From NCBI GenBank assembly GCA_902766595.1, contig CACXEJ010000094.1:1-62912 (forward strand): a DNA stretch of 62,912 nt, in the 5' to 3' direction. Below the pieces are notes generated by a model that saw only the letters and a list, made by a program, of their open reading frames with translations, did not search any database and had not been told where the DNA came from. Of the stretch, positions 25,231-33,006 are shown one piece after another; the stretch's first letter is position 1; every line of letters starts with the position of its first letter. The DNA comes from Ruminococcus flavefaciens. GTDB lineage: Bacteria > Bacillota > Clostridia > Oscillospirales > Ruminococcaceae. The translations under genes and the position numbers were made by a program.

Positions 25231-25836
25231 TTATCCTCCGAATCTGTATTCGTTCATTTTTCTTCCCTCAGCGGAGAAATAAGTTCTTGCCAGCTTGAAG
25301 CCGTTTTTCACATAGAACCGGTTCACGGCATCATTATTGACTGCATCTGTCTCAAGGTTAATATATGCATATTTATCCAGATTGACCATACCCTTGAGGT
25401 GATCTATCAGCTTTGAACCTATCCCGTGATTTCCCATTCGCGGATCAACACAGATAGATGCAAGCTCGACATATTTTTCGCTCTTGACTACCGAGTCACT
25501 TTTTTTGAAAGCACCAAGAAGCCTCTTTATAAATGAAGGGTGTCTCAGAGCAGCTCCCATTGAGCAGACCGCAAAGCGCAGCAGATGCTTCTTCATAAGT
25601 CCCTTATAGAAATTCGGGTAGTCGTAGGAATATGCGATAAATCCGGCGAGTCTGCCGTTGTTCTCGGCAACTATTATACCCGATCTCTCATCGCTCAGAT
25701 AGCCCTTGTACAGAGCATCGAGGAAATTCACACCAAGCTGTGTGAGGAAGAAATCAGGAAAAGCCCGGGTATGCAGCTTAGAGAGCTTCCGGATACTTCC
25801 CTTCTCCTGCTCCGACATATTTCTGATAGTAATCAT
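25231..25836 (-). CDS. GNAT N-acetyltransferase
   Basis: A 201-aa acetyl-CoA-dependent acetyltransferase. The acceptor half includes VAENNGRLAGFIAY; the CoA-binding motif is ASICVDPRMGNHGIGSKLIDHL, followed by INLETDAVNNDAVNRFYVKNGF, the canonical end of the fold. In this operon it may N-acetylate an amino sugar made by one of the two aminotransferases, as the acetyltransferase does in bacillosamine-type pathways; this is inferred from context. Confidence 0.9.
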   Translation of the reverse strand: MITIRNMSEQEKGSIRKLSKLHTRAFPDFFLTQLGVNFLDALYKGYLSDERSGIIVAENNGRLAGFIAYSYDYPNFYKGLMKKHLLRFAVCSMGAALRHPSFIKRLLGAFKKSDSVVKSEKYVELASICVDPRMGNHGIGSKLIDHLKGMVNLDKYAYINLETDAVNNDAVNRFYVKNGFKLARTYFSAEGRKMNEYRFGG

Positions 25837-25848
25837 CCGGCAAACTCC

Positions 25849-26547
25849 TCAATCATATTCTTTTCCCAAAACAGCCAGAACTGTTCTTACCATAGTCAGG
25901 AGCTCACGGAAAAACGAAAAGCGTTCGATGGAATTCAAATTCCAGACCATTTTTCCCGGGAGAACCTGCTCAATGTAGGTCTTGTCAACGTCCTCGGAAG
26001 CGCTCAGCAGCTTGTATTCGTCCTTGTATCTGATCGAAGCCTCACTTGTTATCCCTGCCGGAAGAAGCAGTGTCGCAAAGAATTCAGGACGGTACTGTTT
26101 CACATATTTCAGTGCTTCCGGACGAGTACCGACAAAGCTCATAGTACCCTGAAGCACATCAATGAGCTGCGGCAGCTCATCAAGTCTCAGACCGCGCAGC
26201 ATAGAGCCTACGCGCGTGATCCTGCTGTCATTGCTGACAGTGACAGCTGTTCCTACACGGTCAGCGTTCTGGACCATTGTACGGAATTTATGTATACGGA
26301 AACGCTTTCCGTAGGTAGTTACTCTCTCCTGACGGTAGAGCACTGGGCCTCTTGAGTCCAGCTTTATCATCACTGCAATGACTATCATCGGTACTGCCGC
26401 TATCATAAGCAGTATCGAAGCTGTTACGACATCAAAGCCTCTTTTCAGAGCAAGATGCCGGCGCTTTTTCCACAATGCCTCCCAATACGGTCTTACCTCA
26501 TCCGTTCTCATAAATGAAGGCAGTTCTTCCCAGCGGCGCAGTCTCAA
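25849..26547 (-). CDS. Undecaprenyl-phosphate sugar-1-phosphate transferase (initiating)
   Basis: A 232-aa monotopic membrane transferase that starts the repeat unit by moving a sugar-1-phosphate from UDP-sugar to undecaprenyl phosphate. A reentrant hydrophobic helix (VTASILLMIAAVPMIVIAVMI) precedes the family motifs GPVLYRQERVT, KFRTM, LRLDELPQLIDVLQG and FVGTRPE. The short form without extra TM helices resembles PglC. It lies next to a PglE-like aminotransferase and near an acetyltransferase, so a bacillosamine-like first sugar is possible, though no dehydratase is encoded here. Confidence 0.94.
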   Translation of the reverse strand: MRLRRWEELPSFMRTDEVRPYWEALWKKRRHLALKRGFDVVTASILLMIAAVPMIVIAVMIKLDSRGPVLYRQERVTTYGKRFRIHKFRTMVQNADRVGTAVTVSNDSRITRVGSMLRGLRLDELPQLIDVLQGTMSFVGTRPEALKYVKQYRPEFFATLLLPAGITSEASIRYKDEYKLLSASEDVDKTYIEQVLPGKMVWNLNSIERFSFFRELLTMVRTVLAVLGKEYD

Positions 26548-27746
26548 AGGTAATCCTTTACTATGCCGACGTAATTTTCAATGATATATTCTTCCATTTC
26601 ACTGGTAAGACAGGTGTGAAGCGGAAGAGTTACCTCGTTCTCGAAATGCGCATAGGCATTCGGGAAATCAGCAATATCAAAACCGAGCTTTTTATATGCA
26701 GTATGCAGCGGGAGCGGCTTGTAGTGAACGTTCGTAGCGATCTCCTTCTCTGCCATACGCGTGATTATCTCGTTTCTCTGCTCGCAGGAAATATTCGGTA
26801 TCCTTGTCAGGTAAAGATGTCCGGAGGAGGTGTGATCCGCGGTATAGTGCGGAAGAGTCTCGATGCCGAGCGGACGGAGAGCCTCATCGTAACGCTCAAT
26901 GATCTGTCGTCTGCGCTTGAGCATATCCGGGTATCTTTCAAGCTGCTTGAGACCGATAGCCGCAGCAACATCAGTCATATTGCACTTATACCATGTTCCG
27001 ATGATATCGTACTCCCAAGCTCCGAGCTGAGTTTTCTGGAAAGCGTCCTTGCTCTGACCGTGAAGGCTGAAAAGCTGGAGCTGATGATATATCTCCTCAT
27101 CAGATATGCCGTCAATGGCTCTCCAAGTTAGAGCACCGCCCTCGGCAGTTGTAAGGTTTTTAACAGCGTGGAAGCTGAAGCTCGAGAAGTCAGCTATATT
27201 TCCGACGTGTGTATTGTGCCATTCTGCACCGAAAGCATGGGCTGCATCAGCACTTATGACAATGCGTCCGATAGCTTCCTGTATCTTGTTGGCAGGTCTG
27301 AATAAAGACTTTTTGCTGTTCACGATCTGGAAAAGTCTTTCATAGTCGCAAGGTACGCCGCCAAGATCGACCGGTATGATGACTTTTGTCTTTTCTGTAA
27401 TAGCCTTTTCGACCTCGTCATAATTGATCTCAAAGCTGTCCGGCATCGTATCTACAAGAACGAGCTTTGCACCAACATGACATACAACTGATGCTGTTGC
27501 AGTGTATGTATAAGCAGTAGTAATGACCTCGTCGCCCTCGCCGACTCCGAGCAATCCCAGTGCCATTTCAGCACAGGCAGTCTGAGAATTAAGGCAGCAA
27601 GCCTTGTTAACGCCGATCATTTCTGCGATATTCTTTTCAAAACGCTTAGTCTTTGGTCCCGTTGTTATCCAGCCCGACTTCAATGCGTCACAGACTTCAT
27701 TTATCTCAAGAGCTGAAATATCAGGCGGTGAAAACGAAATTTTCAT
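26544..27746 (-). CDS. PglE/ArnB-type sugar aminotransferase
   Basis: A 400-aa PLP-dependent DegT/DnrJ/EryC1 aminotransferase. Key blocks are SGWITTGPKTKRFE, the AYTYTATASVVCHVGA segment, DAAHAFGAEW and the lysine motif SFHAVKNLTTAEGGAL. It differs clearly from the second aminotransferase at 18176, so it probably acts on another sugar or carbon. Start 27746 is fixed by GGGAGG 8 nt upstream. It is the first gene of the exopolysaccharide operon, about 130 nt after the predicted transcription start, and overlaps the initiating transferase by 4 nt. Confidence 0.93.
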   Translation of the reverse strand: MKISFSPPDISALEINEVCDALKSGWITTGPKTKRFEKNIAEMIGVNKACCLNSQTACAEMALGLLGVGEGDEVITTAYTYTATASVVCHVGAKLVLVDTMPDSFEINYDEVEKAITEKTKVIIPVDLGGVPCDYERLFQIVNSKKSLFRPANKIQEAIGRIVISADAAHAFGAEWHNTHVGNIADFSSFSFHAVKNLTTAEGGALTWRAIDGISDEEIYHQLQLFSLHGQSKDAFQKTQLGAWEYDIIGTWYKCNMTDVAAAIGLKQLERYPDMLKRRRQIIERYDEALRPLGIETLPHYTADHTSSGHLYLTRIPNISCEQRNEIITRMAEKEIATNVHYKPLPLHTAYKKLGFDIADFPNAYAHFENEVTLPLHTCLTSEMEEYIIENYVGIVKDYL

Positions 27747-27880
27747 TATATATTCCTCCCTAATATCCGGATAATACAGAAACATATTAAATTTTATTCT
27801 AAAGCGTATTCTGAAACTAATTTTTATAACGTGTGGTATAACTAAATTTGTTATGTACTATTCGTAATTGTCGAATTAAT

Positions 27881-27909
27881 ATTATATCATATTTAGGTCT
27901 CTATGTCAA
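27881..27909 (-). promoter_or_regulatory. Strong sigma-A promoter of the exopolysaccharide operon
   Basis: On the minus strand: TTGACA (27909-27904), exactly 17 bp, TATAAT (27886-27881): a full consensus promoter. The leader to the first gene is about 130 nt and AT-rich. Confidence 0.92.
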
Positions 27910-28094
27910 TAGTTAAAATACTTTTTGTAAGTTTACACAAAAGCCGTTTGGGCTATATATCACAATGTTTTGCTGCTTGAAAACTCTGCCGGTATCCAGA
28001 ACGTCAAATACCTGCTCTATATTAAAATAGTATTGATAATTCTTTCAATTCGTTTCAAAAATAGTCACAGTCTCAATGTTTTTGACATCACAGC
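27910..28094. other. Intergenic spacer without recognised function
   Basis: Between the exopolysaccharide promoter and the VanZ terminator. No start codon with a ribosome site, no strong hairpin and no further promoter were seen. Confidence 0.6.
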
Positions 28095-28125
28095 AAAAAA
28101 GCGCTGCTTTTTAAAAGCAGCGCTT
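28095..28125 (-). terminator. Terminator of the VanZ gene
   Basis: AAGCGCTGC (28099-28107) pairs with GCAGCGCTT (28117-28125). The A run at 28095-28100 gives a U tract on the minus-strand transcript. Confidence 0.88.
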
Positions 28126-28128
28126 CGT

Positions 28129-28563
28129 TTATTGTTCATTGCGGCTGTTACAATCAGAGTACAGCCATTTTGCGAGCGGACAGCCTATAAATGCACCTAT
28201 GACCGCTCCGATAGTATTGTTCAGCATATCGTCAAATTCAAAAAAACCGCGGGCAGTTACCAACTGAGCTATCTCGATAATGAATGAGAACAGTAATGCT
28301 GTCAGCGCAATTATCCCCATTTTATCAGCTTTCCTGAAGCATACCGGCAATAACACTCCAAATGGGATAAACATTATTATATTCTCTGCGATTTCATAAC
28401 ACATTTCCCTGTTCCCTTGAACAAGCTCCGAAATTTCCCAAAAAGGGGGTGCAATGATGTAAACGTCCAGATCCGGTCTGAACAGCACCGTCAGCATCAA
28501 TACCTTGTACACATATACTATCGCTGAAACTCTCAGTAAGTTCAGCAGTATTTTCTTTTTGAT
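28129..28563 (-). CDS. VanZ-like membrane protein with apparent ATC start
   Basis: A 144-aa protein with four hydrophobic helices and the VanZ pattern: ENIIMFIPFGVLLPVCF, then FIIEIAQLVTARGFFEFDDMLNNTIGAVIGAFIG. VanZ-like proteins are linked to teicoplanin tolerance or envelope functions, but most are uncharacterised. The only ribosome site, GGGAGG, is followed after 7 nt by ATC in frame and then AAA AAG AAA ATA, exactly where an MKKKI start would be expected. The first standard codon in frame (GTG at 28512) has no ribosome site and would cut into the first helix. The start is therefore either a rare AUC codon or a mutated ATG. It follows the LRR gene by 44 nt. Confidence 0.82.
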   Translation of the reverse strand: MKKKILLNLLRVSAIVYVYKVLMLTVLFRPDLDVYIIAPPFWEISELVQGNREMCYEIAENIIMFIPFGVLLPVCFRKADKMGIIALTALLFSFIIEIAQLVTARGFFEFDDMLNNTIGAVIGAFIGCPLAKWLYSDCNSRNEQ

Positions 28564-28607
28564 ACAAATTCCTCCCGGATAGCATATTGTAACACGGCTC
28601 TCATACC

Positions 28608-30599
28608 TTACTGCTCCTTGACAAATACTTCAATCGACTTAGGAGCTGACTCTTTTGTCGTTGAAAGGTAAGCATAGTACAAAAGGATAGACATAGCATC
28701 TTCGGCATTTATAGCGCCGTTTCCGTCAACGTCAGCAACTTCCTTCTGAGCCTTGCTGAAGCCGCCGTCCTTATTGGAGGCAGCCTTAGTATAATAGGTA
28801 AGAACTTCCGATGCGTCTACTGAATTGATATATCCGTCCTTGTTGACGTCGCCGAGAGTATACTCAAATGGTATCACCGGCAGAGGAGCTGAGATCTTGT
28901 TCACCTCATAGAGGTTTTTCAGCATTTCCTTGAACTCTGCGTGAGTTGCCTTGCCATAGGGATCTATCCTCTGCTCGGACTTTGGCGCACCGGGTTCACC
29001 CTTGCCGTCCATTATGTTCCACGTTGCCGACCAGCAGATAGCTTCCCAGTGGTCATAATCAATGTCGAAATAATCAATGTAATCATCGCTTCTGCCGAAG
29101 TCGATAGATCTCTCGTAGTCCTTATACTCTGAGTACCTCATCAGCATCATAGCAAGATCCTGTCTTGTTATCCACTTGCCGACACCAAAAGTTTTTGATG
29201 AGATATTCGGGTAACCCACGCATATACTGTTCTTTTCGCCCCAGAGCAAAGCGTTCTCATACTCCGAACCGGACTCTACGTCTGTAAATCTTGATTTGAT
29301 CCCGCTGACGCTCGGTTTTCCTGCCATTTCATACAGCACCTGCACCACAGCTTCACGTCTGAGCATATTCTTTATCTCAAGCTGAGTGTATTCCTTGTTT
29401 TCTTCTTTGTCGTCATCTTCAGGCAGCGGAACTGTCTGCTCGTTTTTTATGGTAACATCGTCATTTACCCATATATGAAATTTCTGATCTCCTCCGGTGG
29501 AATCACCTCCGCCGTAGTCTATCGTCCACGAAACTCCGAACCACTCCTCCTCGAATTTGCCTTCCTTGTAGGTCTGGACGAGGTAAGGATTGTTTCCGAT
29601 ATTCAGTGTTGAGAAGTTGTTTATAGCAGCCTGCAAATAGCGCATCTTAGGGTTGTATGAGAGATCAAGCGACTCGAGCTGATTATCCTCACAGTTCAGG
29701 CAGACCAGCTTCGGGTTGTGGGAAAGATCAAGCTTTTTGATGTTATTATAGCTGCATATCAGTTTATTCAGCTCAGGGTTATTGCTGACATCAACGATCT
29801 CGACATCGTTATTGGCGCAGTTATAGTACTGCAAGCCGGGAGCATTGCTTATATCTATGCTTCCGAGACCGGCATTGTCCCAAATATCAAGACGCTTCAT
29901 TTTAGGGTTATTGGAGATATCGAGAGTCTTGAAGTGATTACGGAAGGCGTCAAGGTGCTGGAGATTTGGATTGTGGCTGAGGTCGAGCGTTGTGAGCTCG
30001 CACGAACCGCACATAAGGTGCTCCAGCTCAGGATTATTGGATACATCGAGCTCTGTGAGCGGATTGGTATTACATTCGATATATGCCATTTTAGGATTGT
30101 TTGCAACGTTGAGCGAGGTGAGCTCGCAGTCGAAGCAGTAAACCCATATCAGCTCAGGATTTGGCGTAAAATCGAGCGTCTTGAACTTGTTGCCCGAACA
30201 CCATATACCCTGAAGAAGTTTATTGTGACTGAGATCCATAGTTTCGATCTCGTTGTCCATACAGTAAAGTCCACGGAGCTCTACGAGGTACTCGATACCT
30301 TTAAGAGATTTTATCCCCATTTTGTTGCACCAGACATTTCTCGCGAGGATTATCTCGTCTTCGTCGAGTATGCCATTTCCGTCGCGGTCATAGGTAGGTC
30401 CGGAAATAACAGCTCTGAAATTATCATCAGGGAAAGTTGTTTCGTTTATCTCAACAGGCTTGATGTCATCACTATAATACGACTCAAATTCCGCGCCAGC
30501 CCAAAGAGCTGATGAAGAAGCACCGGCACTTTCAAGTGCCATTATCATAGCCAGACAGCCTGCGAGCATTTTTGATACTTTTCTGTTTCTTATCCGCAT
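28608..30599 (-). CDS. Secreted LRR - SLH-like - dockerin surface protein
   Basis: A 663-aa exported protein. A signal peptide (residues 1-35, KMLAGCLAMIMALESAGAS) is followed by an EF-hand-like DRDGNGILDEDE, then about a dozen leucine-rich repeats of the type LDVSNNPELEHLMC (residues 85-370). A linker with acidic residues leads to SLH-like units (FTDVESGSEYENALLWGEKNSI and neighbours, about 450-570). A C-terminal type I dockerin follows, with loops GDVNKDGYIN and ADVDGNGAIN. The protein should bind both cell wall polymer and a cohesin, and present LRRs outside. Start 30599 is set by AAAGGAAG 8 nt upstream; longer frames run into the promoter. Confidence 0.9.
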   Translation of the reverse strand: MRIRNRKVSKMLAGCLAMIMALESAGASSSALWAGAEFESYYSDDIKPVEINETTFPDDNFRAVISGPTYDRDGNGILDEDEIILARNVWCNKMGIKSLKGIEYLVELRGLYCMDNEIETMDLSHNKLLQGIWCSGNKFKTLDFTPNPELIWVYCFDCELTSLNVANNPKMAYIECNTNPLTELDVSNNPELEHLMCGSCELTTLDLSHNPNLQHLDAFRNHFKTLDISNNPKMKRLDIWDNAGLGSIDISNAPGLQYYNCANNDVEIVDVSNNPELNKLICSYNNIKKLDLSHNPKLVCLNCEDNQLESLDLSYNPKMRYLQAAINNFSTLNIGNNPYLVQTYKEGKFEEEWFGVSWTIDYGGGDSTGGDQKFHIWVNDDVTIKNEQTVPLPEDDDKEENKEYTQLEIKNMLRREAVVQVLYEMAGKPSVSGIKSRFTDVESGSEYENALLWGEKNSICVGYPNISSKTFGVGKWITRQDLAMMLMRYSEYKDYERSIDFGRSDDYIDYFDIDYDHWEAICWSATWNIMDGKGEPGAPKSEQRIDPYGKATHAEFKEMLKNLYEVNKISAPLPVIPFEYTLGDVNKDGYINSVDASEVLTYYTKAASNKDGGFSKAQKEVADVDGNGAINAEDAMSILLYYAYLSTTKESAPKSIEVFVKEQ

Positions 30600-30698
30600 A
30601 TTCAATACTTCCTTTCTGTAAGGCAATATCAATTGTGAAATTCTTATTACGTCTGTTTGCAGCATATCTATCGGGAATACCGATAACAACTTTATTAT

Positions 30699-30726
30699 AT
30701 TATACCACATTTAACAAAAAAGTAAA
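30699..30726 (-). promoter_or_regulatory. Sigma-A promoter of the LRR-dockerin gene
   Basis: On the minus strand: TTTACT (30726-30721), 16 bp, TATAAT (30704-30699), about 100 bp before the start codon. Confidence 0.7.
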
Positions 30727-30979
30727 GCAATTATCAAAAAACAGTAGTTTTTTACATATTTTTAATGTATTTTTTGTAAAATGTCACCAAAACCAGTCCG
30801 AACAAGGTTTATTCCTGTTCTTATCTCAGTTAAGCCAATGCCGCTGATCGACTGAATAACGCAAAAAGCAGTCAGTTTGCGTTTCTCAGATTTGACGGGT
30901 TTGTCAAGAAATTTCCGCTCGCAGAAAAATATTTTCGTTAAGTTTATTGCAAAAAACTGAAAAATTCATTATTTGTTCA
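30727..30979. other. Intergenic spacer between divergent promoters
   Basis: About 250 bp with no supported gene, terminator or repeat. It contains only short AT-rich runs. Confidence 0.5.
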
Positions 30980-31008
30980 TTGCTTTTTATGATAATATGT
31001 TATATAAT
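30980..31008 (+). promoter_or_regulatory. Sigma-A promoter of the receiver-GGDEF-like gene
   Basis: TTGCTT (30980-30985), 17 bp, TATAAT (31003-31008), about 55 bp before the start codon. Confidence 0.72.
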
Positions 31009-31064
31009 AATATAAATAAAGCTTCCGGATTTTTTGACACTATGCTTTGAAAGGTCGTGGATTT

Positions 31065-31802
31065 ATGTATAATATAGTTCTGCTCTGCAATAATGATGAT
31101 CGCATTAAAACCGCTCTTCCGACTACGGAAAATATTACGTTCAGCTATACCGACTCACCAGACGTCGCCCCCGATACCGAGTGTGTGCTCGTATCTCAGG
31201 AGTATTCCGGCGGCAGCGTCTCCGAGATAATAAAGACTTTCAAAAAGCGCGGCATACCGTGTGCCGTTGTGACGTTTGACGGCTCAGATGAAAACAGAGC
31301 TCATCTCATCAGCAGCGGCGTAACAGACGTCTTTGTGCTCCCCACCTCCGATGAACTCCTTCTCAAGCACATCACTGCTATGCTCTCCTCACAGAGAATA
31401 GGCTCTGACGCAGGATTTGAGACCTTCGCCAAGGTAATTGCTCTCGATGACCAGAAAGGAGCCTTCGTTGTTCACGAGTCCAATTTCACCAACCTTTACA
31501 GATTCGTGAAGCGTCTGCTTGACCGTATGGACAAGCCCGCTTGTCTCGTCAAGTTCTCTTTCACCAGTCCCAACAACGAGCCGCTTGAACCGGGCGCTCT
31601 TGAGGAGGCTTTCCTCATCGTCAAGACCTGCCTCCGCCGCGGAGATATAGTTTCAATATATGGAAACTCCCTCCTCGCCATACTCATAGGCGCTGACGCT
31701 GAGGGTGCAAAGGTAGCTTCGCAGCGTATCGTTGACACATATCAGGGCTTCTCCTTCAACAACACATACGAAATGAGCTACGAGGCTCAGGAGATCAAGT
31801 AA
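31065..31802 (+). CDS. Degenerate receiver - degenerate GGDEF protein
   Basis: A 245-aa cytoplasmic protein. Residues 1-110 follow the receiver fold (NIVLLCNNDDR; AVVTFDGSDEN; GVTDVFVLPTS), but the phospho-acceptor strand reads CVLVSQEYSGG with no Asp, and the conserved Lys is missing. Residues 125-240 follow a GGDEF fold, with RRGDIVSIYGNSLLAILIG where the active loop should be; GNSLL replaces GGDEF, followed by the usual EGAKVASQRIVDTY helix. Both catalytic features are lost, so it may be a binding or scaffold protein, perhaps for cyclic di-GMP or GTP. Start 31065 is chosen over an upstream TTG because the preceding GAAAGG lies about 10 nt away. Confidence 0.75.
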   Translation: MYNIVLLCNNDDRIKTALPTTENITFSYTDSPDVAPDTECVLVSQEYSGGSVSEIIKTFKKRGIPCAVVTFDGSDENRAHLISSGVTDVFVLPTSDELLLKHITAMLSSQRIGSDAGFETFAKVIALDDQKGAFVVHESNFTNLYRFVKRLLDRMDKPACLVKFSFTSPNNEPLEPGALEEAFLIVKTCLRRGDIVSIYGNSLLAILIGADAEGAKVASQRIVDTYQGFSFNNTYEMSYEAQEIK

Positions 31803-31812
31803 ACTTAGTATC

Positions 31813-31849
31813 AAACGGCAGACAGTGCAAGCTGTTCTGCCGTTTTGGT
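31813..31849 (+). terminator. Terminator of the receiver-GGDEF-like gene
   Basis: AAACGGCAGACAG (from 31813) pairs with CTG and TCTGCCGTTT (to 31845) with one bulge, followed by a T-rich run. Confidence 0.85.
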
Positions 31850-31979
31850 TTATCTTTGACAAATAGTCCCAGCCTGAATTGTAAAAATCTCCGAAAATCA
31901 GCTTGCTGGCTTAACATATAACAAATGACTTTATTTTTATATTATGAGATGTTATAATTAATCTATCATTAAATATGTA

Positions 31980-32027
31980 GCGCGTAGAACGGACTTTTTC
32001 CCAATTCTACGCGCCTTATTTTTTTAG
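31980..32027 (+). terminator. Orphan terminator-like hairpin
   Basis: GCGCGTAGAA (31980-31989) pairs perfectly with TTCTACGCGC (32005-32014), followed by CTTA and seven T residues. A TATAAT at 31953-31958 sits just before it and no gene lies between. It could end a very short transcript, act as an attenuator for the gene at 32108, or be left from a deleted gene. Confidence 0.7.
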
Positions 32028-32107
32028 ATTTGCCGATATATTGGCTTAATTGTGTGTAAGCTGATGAAGTGGATCGAGGAACGGTCTGAGGAACAGGAGG
32101 TGTCCGC

Positions 32108-32608
32108 GTGAACTACGAAATTTTCAAGGCAGCCGTAACAGTTGCAGTGCTCGCAGCGTCGTTCCTGCTGCTCTGTGCGATCAGCAAGAGTATGGCTGAA
32201 AACTACTCCATAAAGACCGGCAGAGAGAATACAGGTGTAACAGGCTTCTCAATGGGCGGCAGAGAAGCTCTCTACGTCGGAGTCACAAGACCTCAGCTCT
32301 ACGGCTATGTCGGCAGCGTTTGCGCTGCACCGGGTATTTTCCCGACTGTTGACGGCAATATGACTCACGAAGGCTGTATGTCCCCGAGCGAATTCGGCTT
32401 CGGCTCCGGACCGAGCCCCTATGTGCTTATGCTCACCTGCACAACATTTGACGGAACTGTCGGCGATGCTCCCGAATCCTACCATAACGCCCTCACCAGC
32501 AACGGTGCAGAGCATATCTGGCACGAGCTCACAGACGGCGATCACGGCGGAATATCCGTAAGAGCCCATATGTACAACTTCCTGAGATATATTTTCAAGG
32601 CAGTATAA
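32108..32608 (+). CDS. Truncated esterase (CE1-type C-terminal half) behind a new membrane segment
   Basis: A 166-aa chimera. Residues 1-30 form a hydrophobic anchor (IFKAAVTVAVLAASFLLLCA). From about residue 35 the sequence is the C-terminal half of an esterase/feruloyl-esterase-like alpha/beta hydrolase: GRENTGVTGFSMGGREAL holds the nucleophile Ser in GFSMGG, FDGTVGDAPESYHN follows, and the catalytic His lies in DGDHGG. The first half of the fold (early strands and oxyanion loop) is absent, so normal activity is doubtful. GTG 32108 has GGAGG 7 nt upstream. Upstream codons 32029-32109 look like the end of another reading frame, suggesting a deletion fused two genes. Confidence 0.7.
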   Translation: MNYEIFKAAVTVAVLAASFLLLCAISKSMAENYSIKTGRENTGVTGFSMGGREALYVGVTRPQLYGYVGSVCAAPGIFPTVDGNMTHEGCMSPSEFGFGSGPSPYVLMLTCTTFDGTVGDAPESYHNALTSNGAEHIWHELTDGDHGGISVRAHMYNFLRYIFKAV

Positions 32609-32631
32609 AAAAGCCGACCTGATTGCTTACG

Positions 32632-32668
32632 TCCCCTCTGTCAGTTTCACTTACAGAGGGGATTTTTC
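32632..32668 (+). terminator. Terminator of the esterase fragment
   Basis: TCCCCTCTGT (32632-32641) pairs with ACAGAGGGGA (32653-32662), followed by TTTTT. Confidence 0.9.
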
Positions 32669-32851
32669 TGTTGTCAGCATTGCAATTAGCATAAGTTAAC
32701 AAAGATGTTCTCACTTGGTCAGCAGGCGGCGTTTCAGGCATAACATAGCAGAAAATGAGTCTCCGGCAACTGCGATAATATACATTTTTAGCACTGTAAT
32801 GTGCATAAAATATACATTATATCCAAAAATTAAAAATTAACAAAAAAGTGG
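32669..32851. other. Spacer upstream of the M4 protease promoter
   Basis: AT-rich. No supported gene, hairpin or repeat seen. Confidence 0.5.
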
Positions 32852-32880
32852 TTGACAACGACCGAAAAAGGTAATATAAT
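32852..32880 (+). promoter_or_regulatory. Sigma-A promoter of the M4 protease gene
   Basis: TTGACA (32852-32857), 17 bp, TATAAT (32875-32880): full consensus. It is followed by an AT-rich leader of about 120 nt. Confidence 0.92.
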
Positions 32881-33006
32881 AAATGAAAGTTGCAACTTCA
32901 ATTAGCTAATATTAGTATCATACGACACTCAAACTACCAAAACATTTAACTTTTAGTCGATTTTTTTAATTGCTAAAACTATTTTGGATTATCTGGAGGA
33001 ATAAAA

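Noticed and set aside
28394..28585. TTG-initiated frame directly after GGGAGG overlapping VanZ
   Set aside because: The spacing is only 3 nt and the product is not VanZ-like, whereas the ATC-initiated frame yields the expected MKKKI-type N-terminus.
29718..30512. 264-codon plus-strand frame opposite the LRR region
   Set aside because: The repetitive codons of the LRR gene keep the antisense frame open; its product is only a mirror of the repeats and it has no start signals.
32108..32608. Intact esterase gene
   Set aside because: Only the second half of the hydrolase fold is present; the first half is replaced by a membrane helix.
32880..33006. GTTGCAACTT near 32890 as another LytTR site
   Set aside because: It is a single copy without a partner at 21 bp and lies downstream of the promoter.
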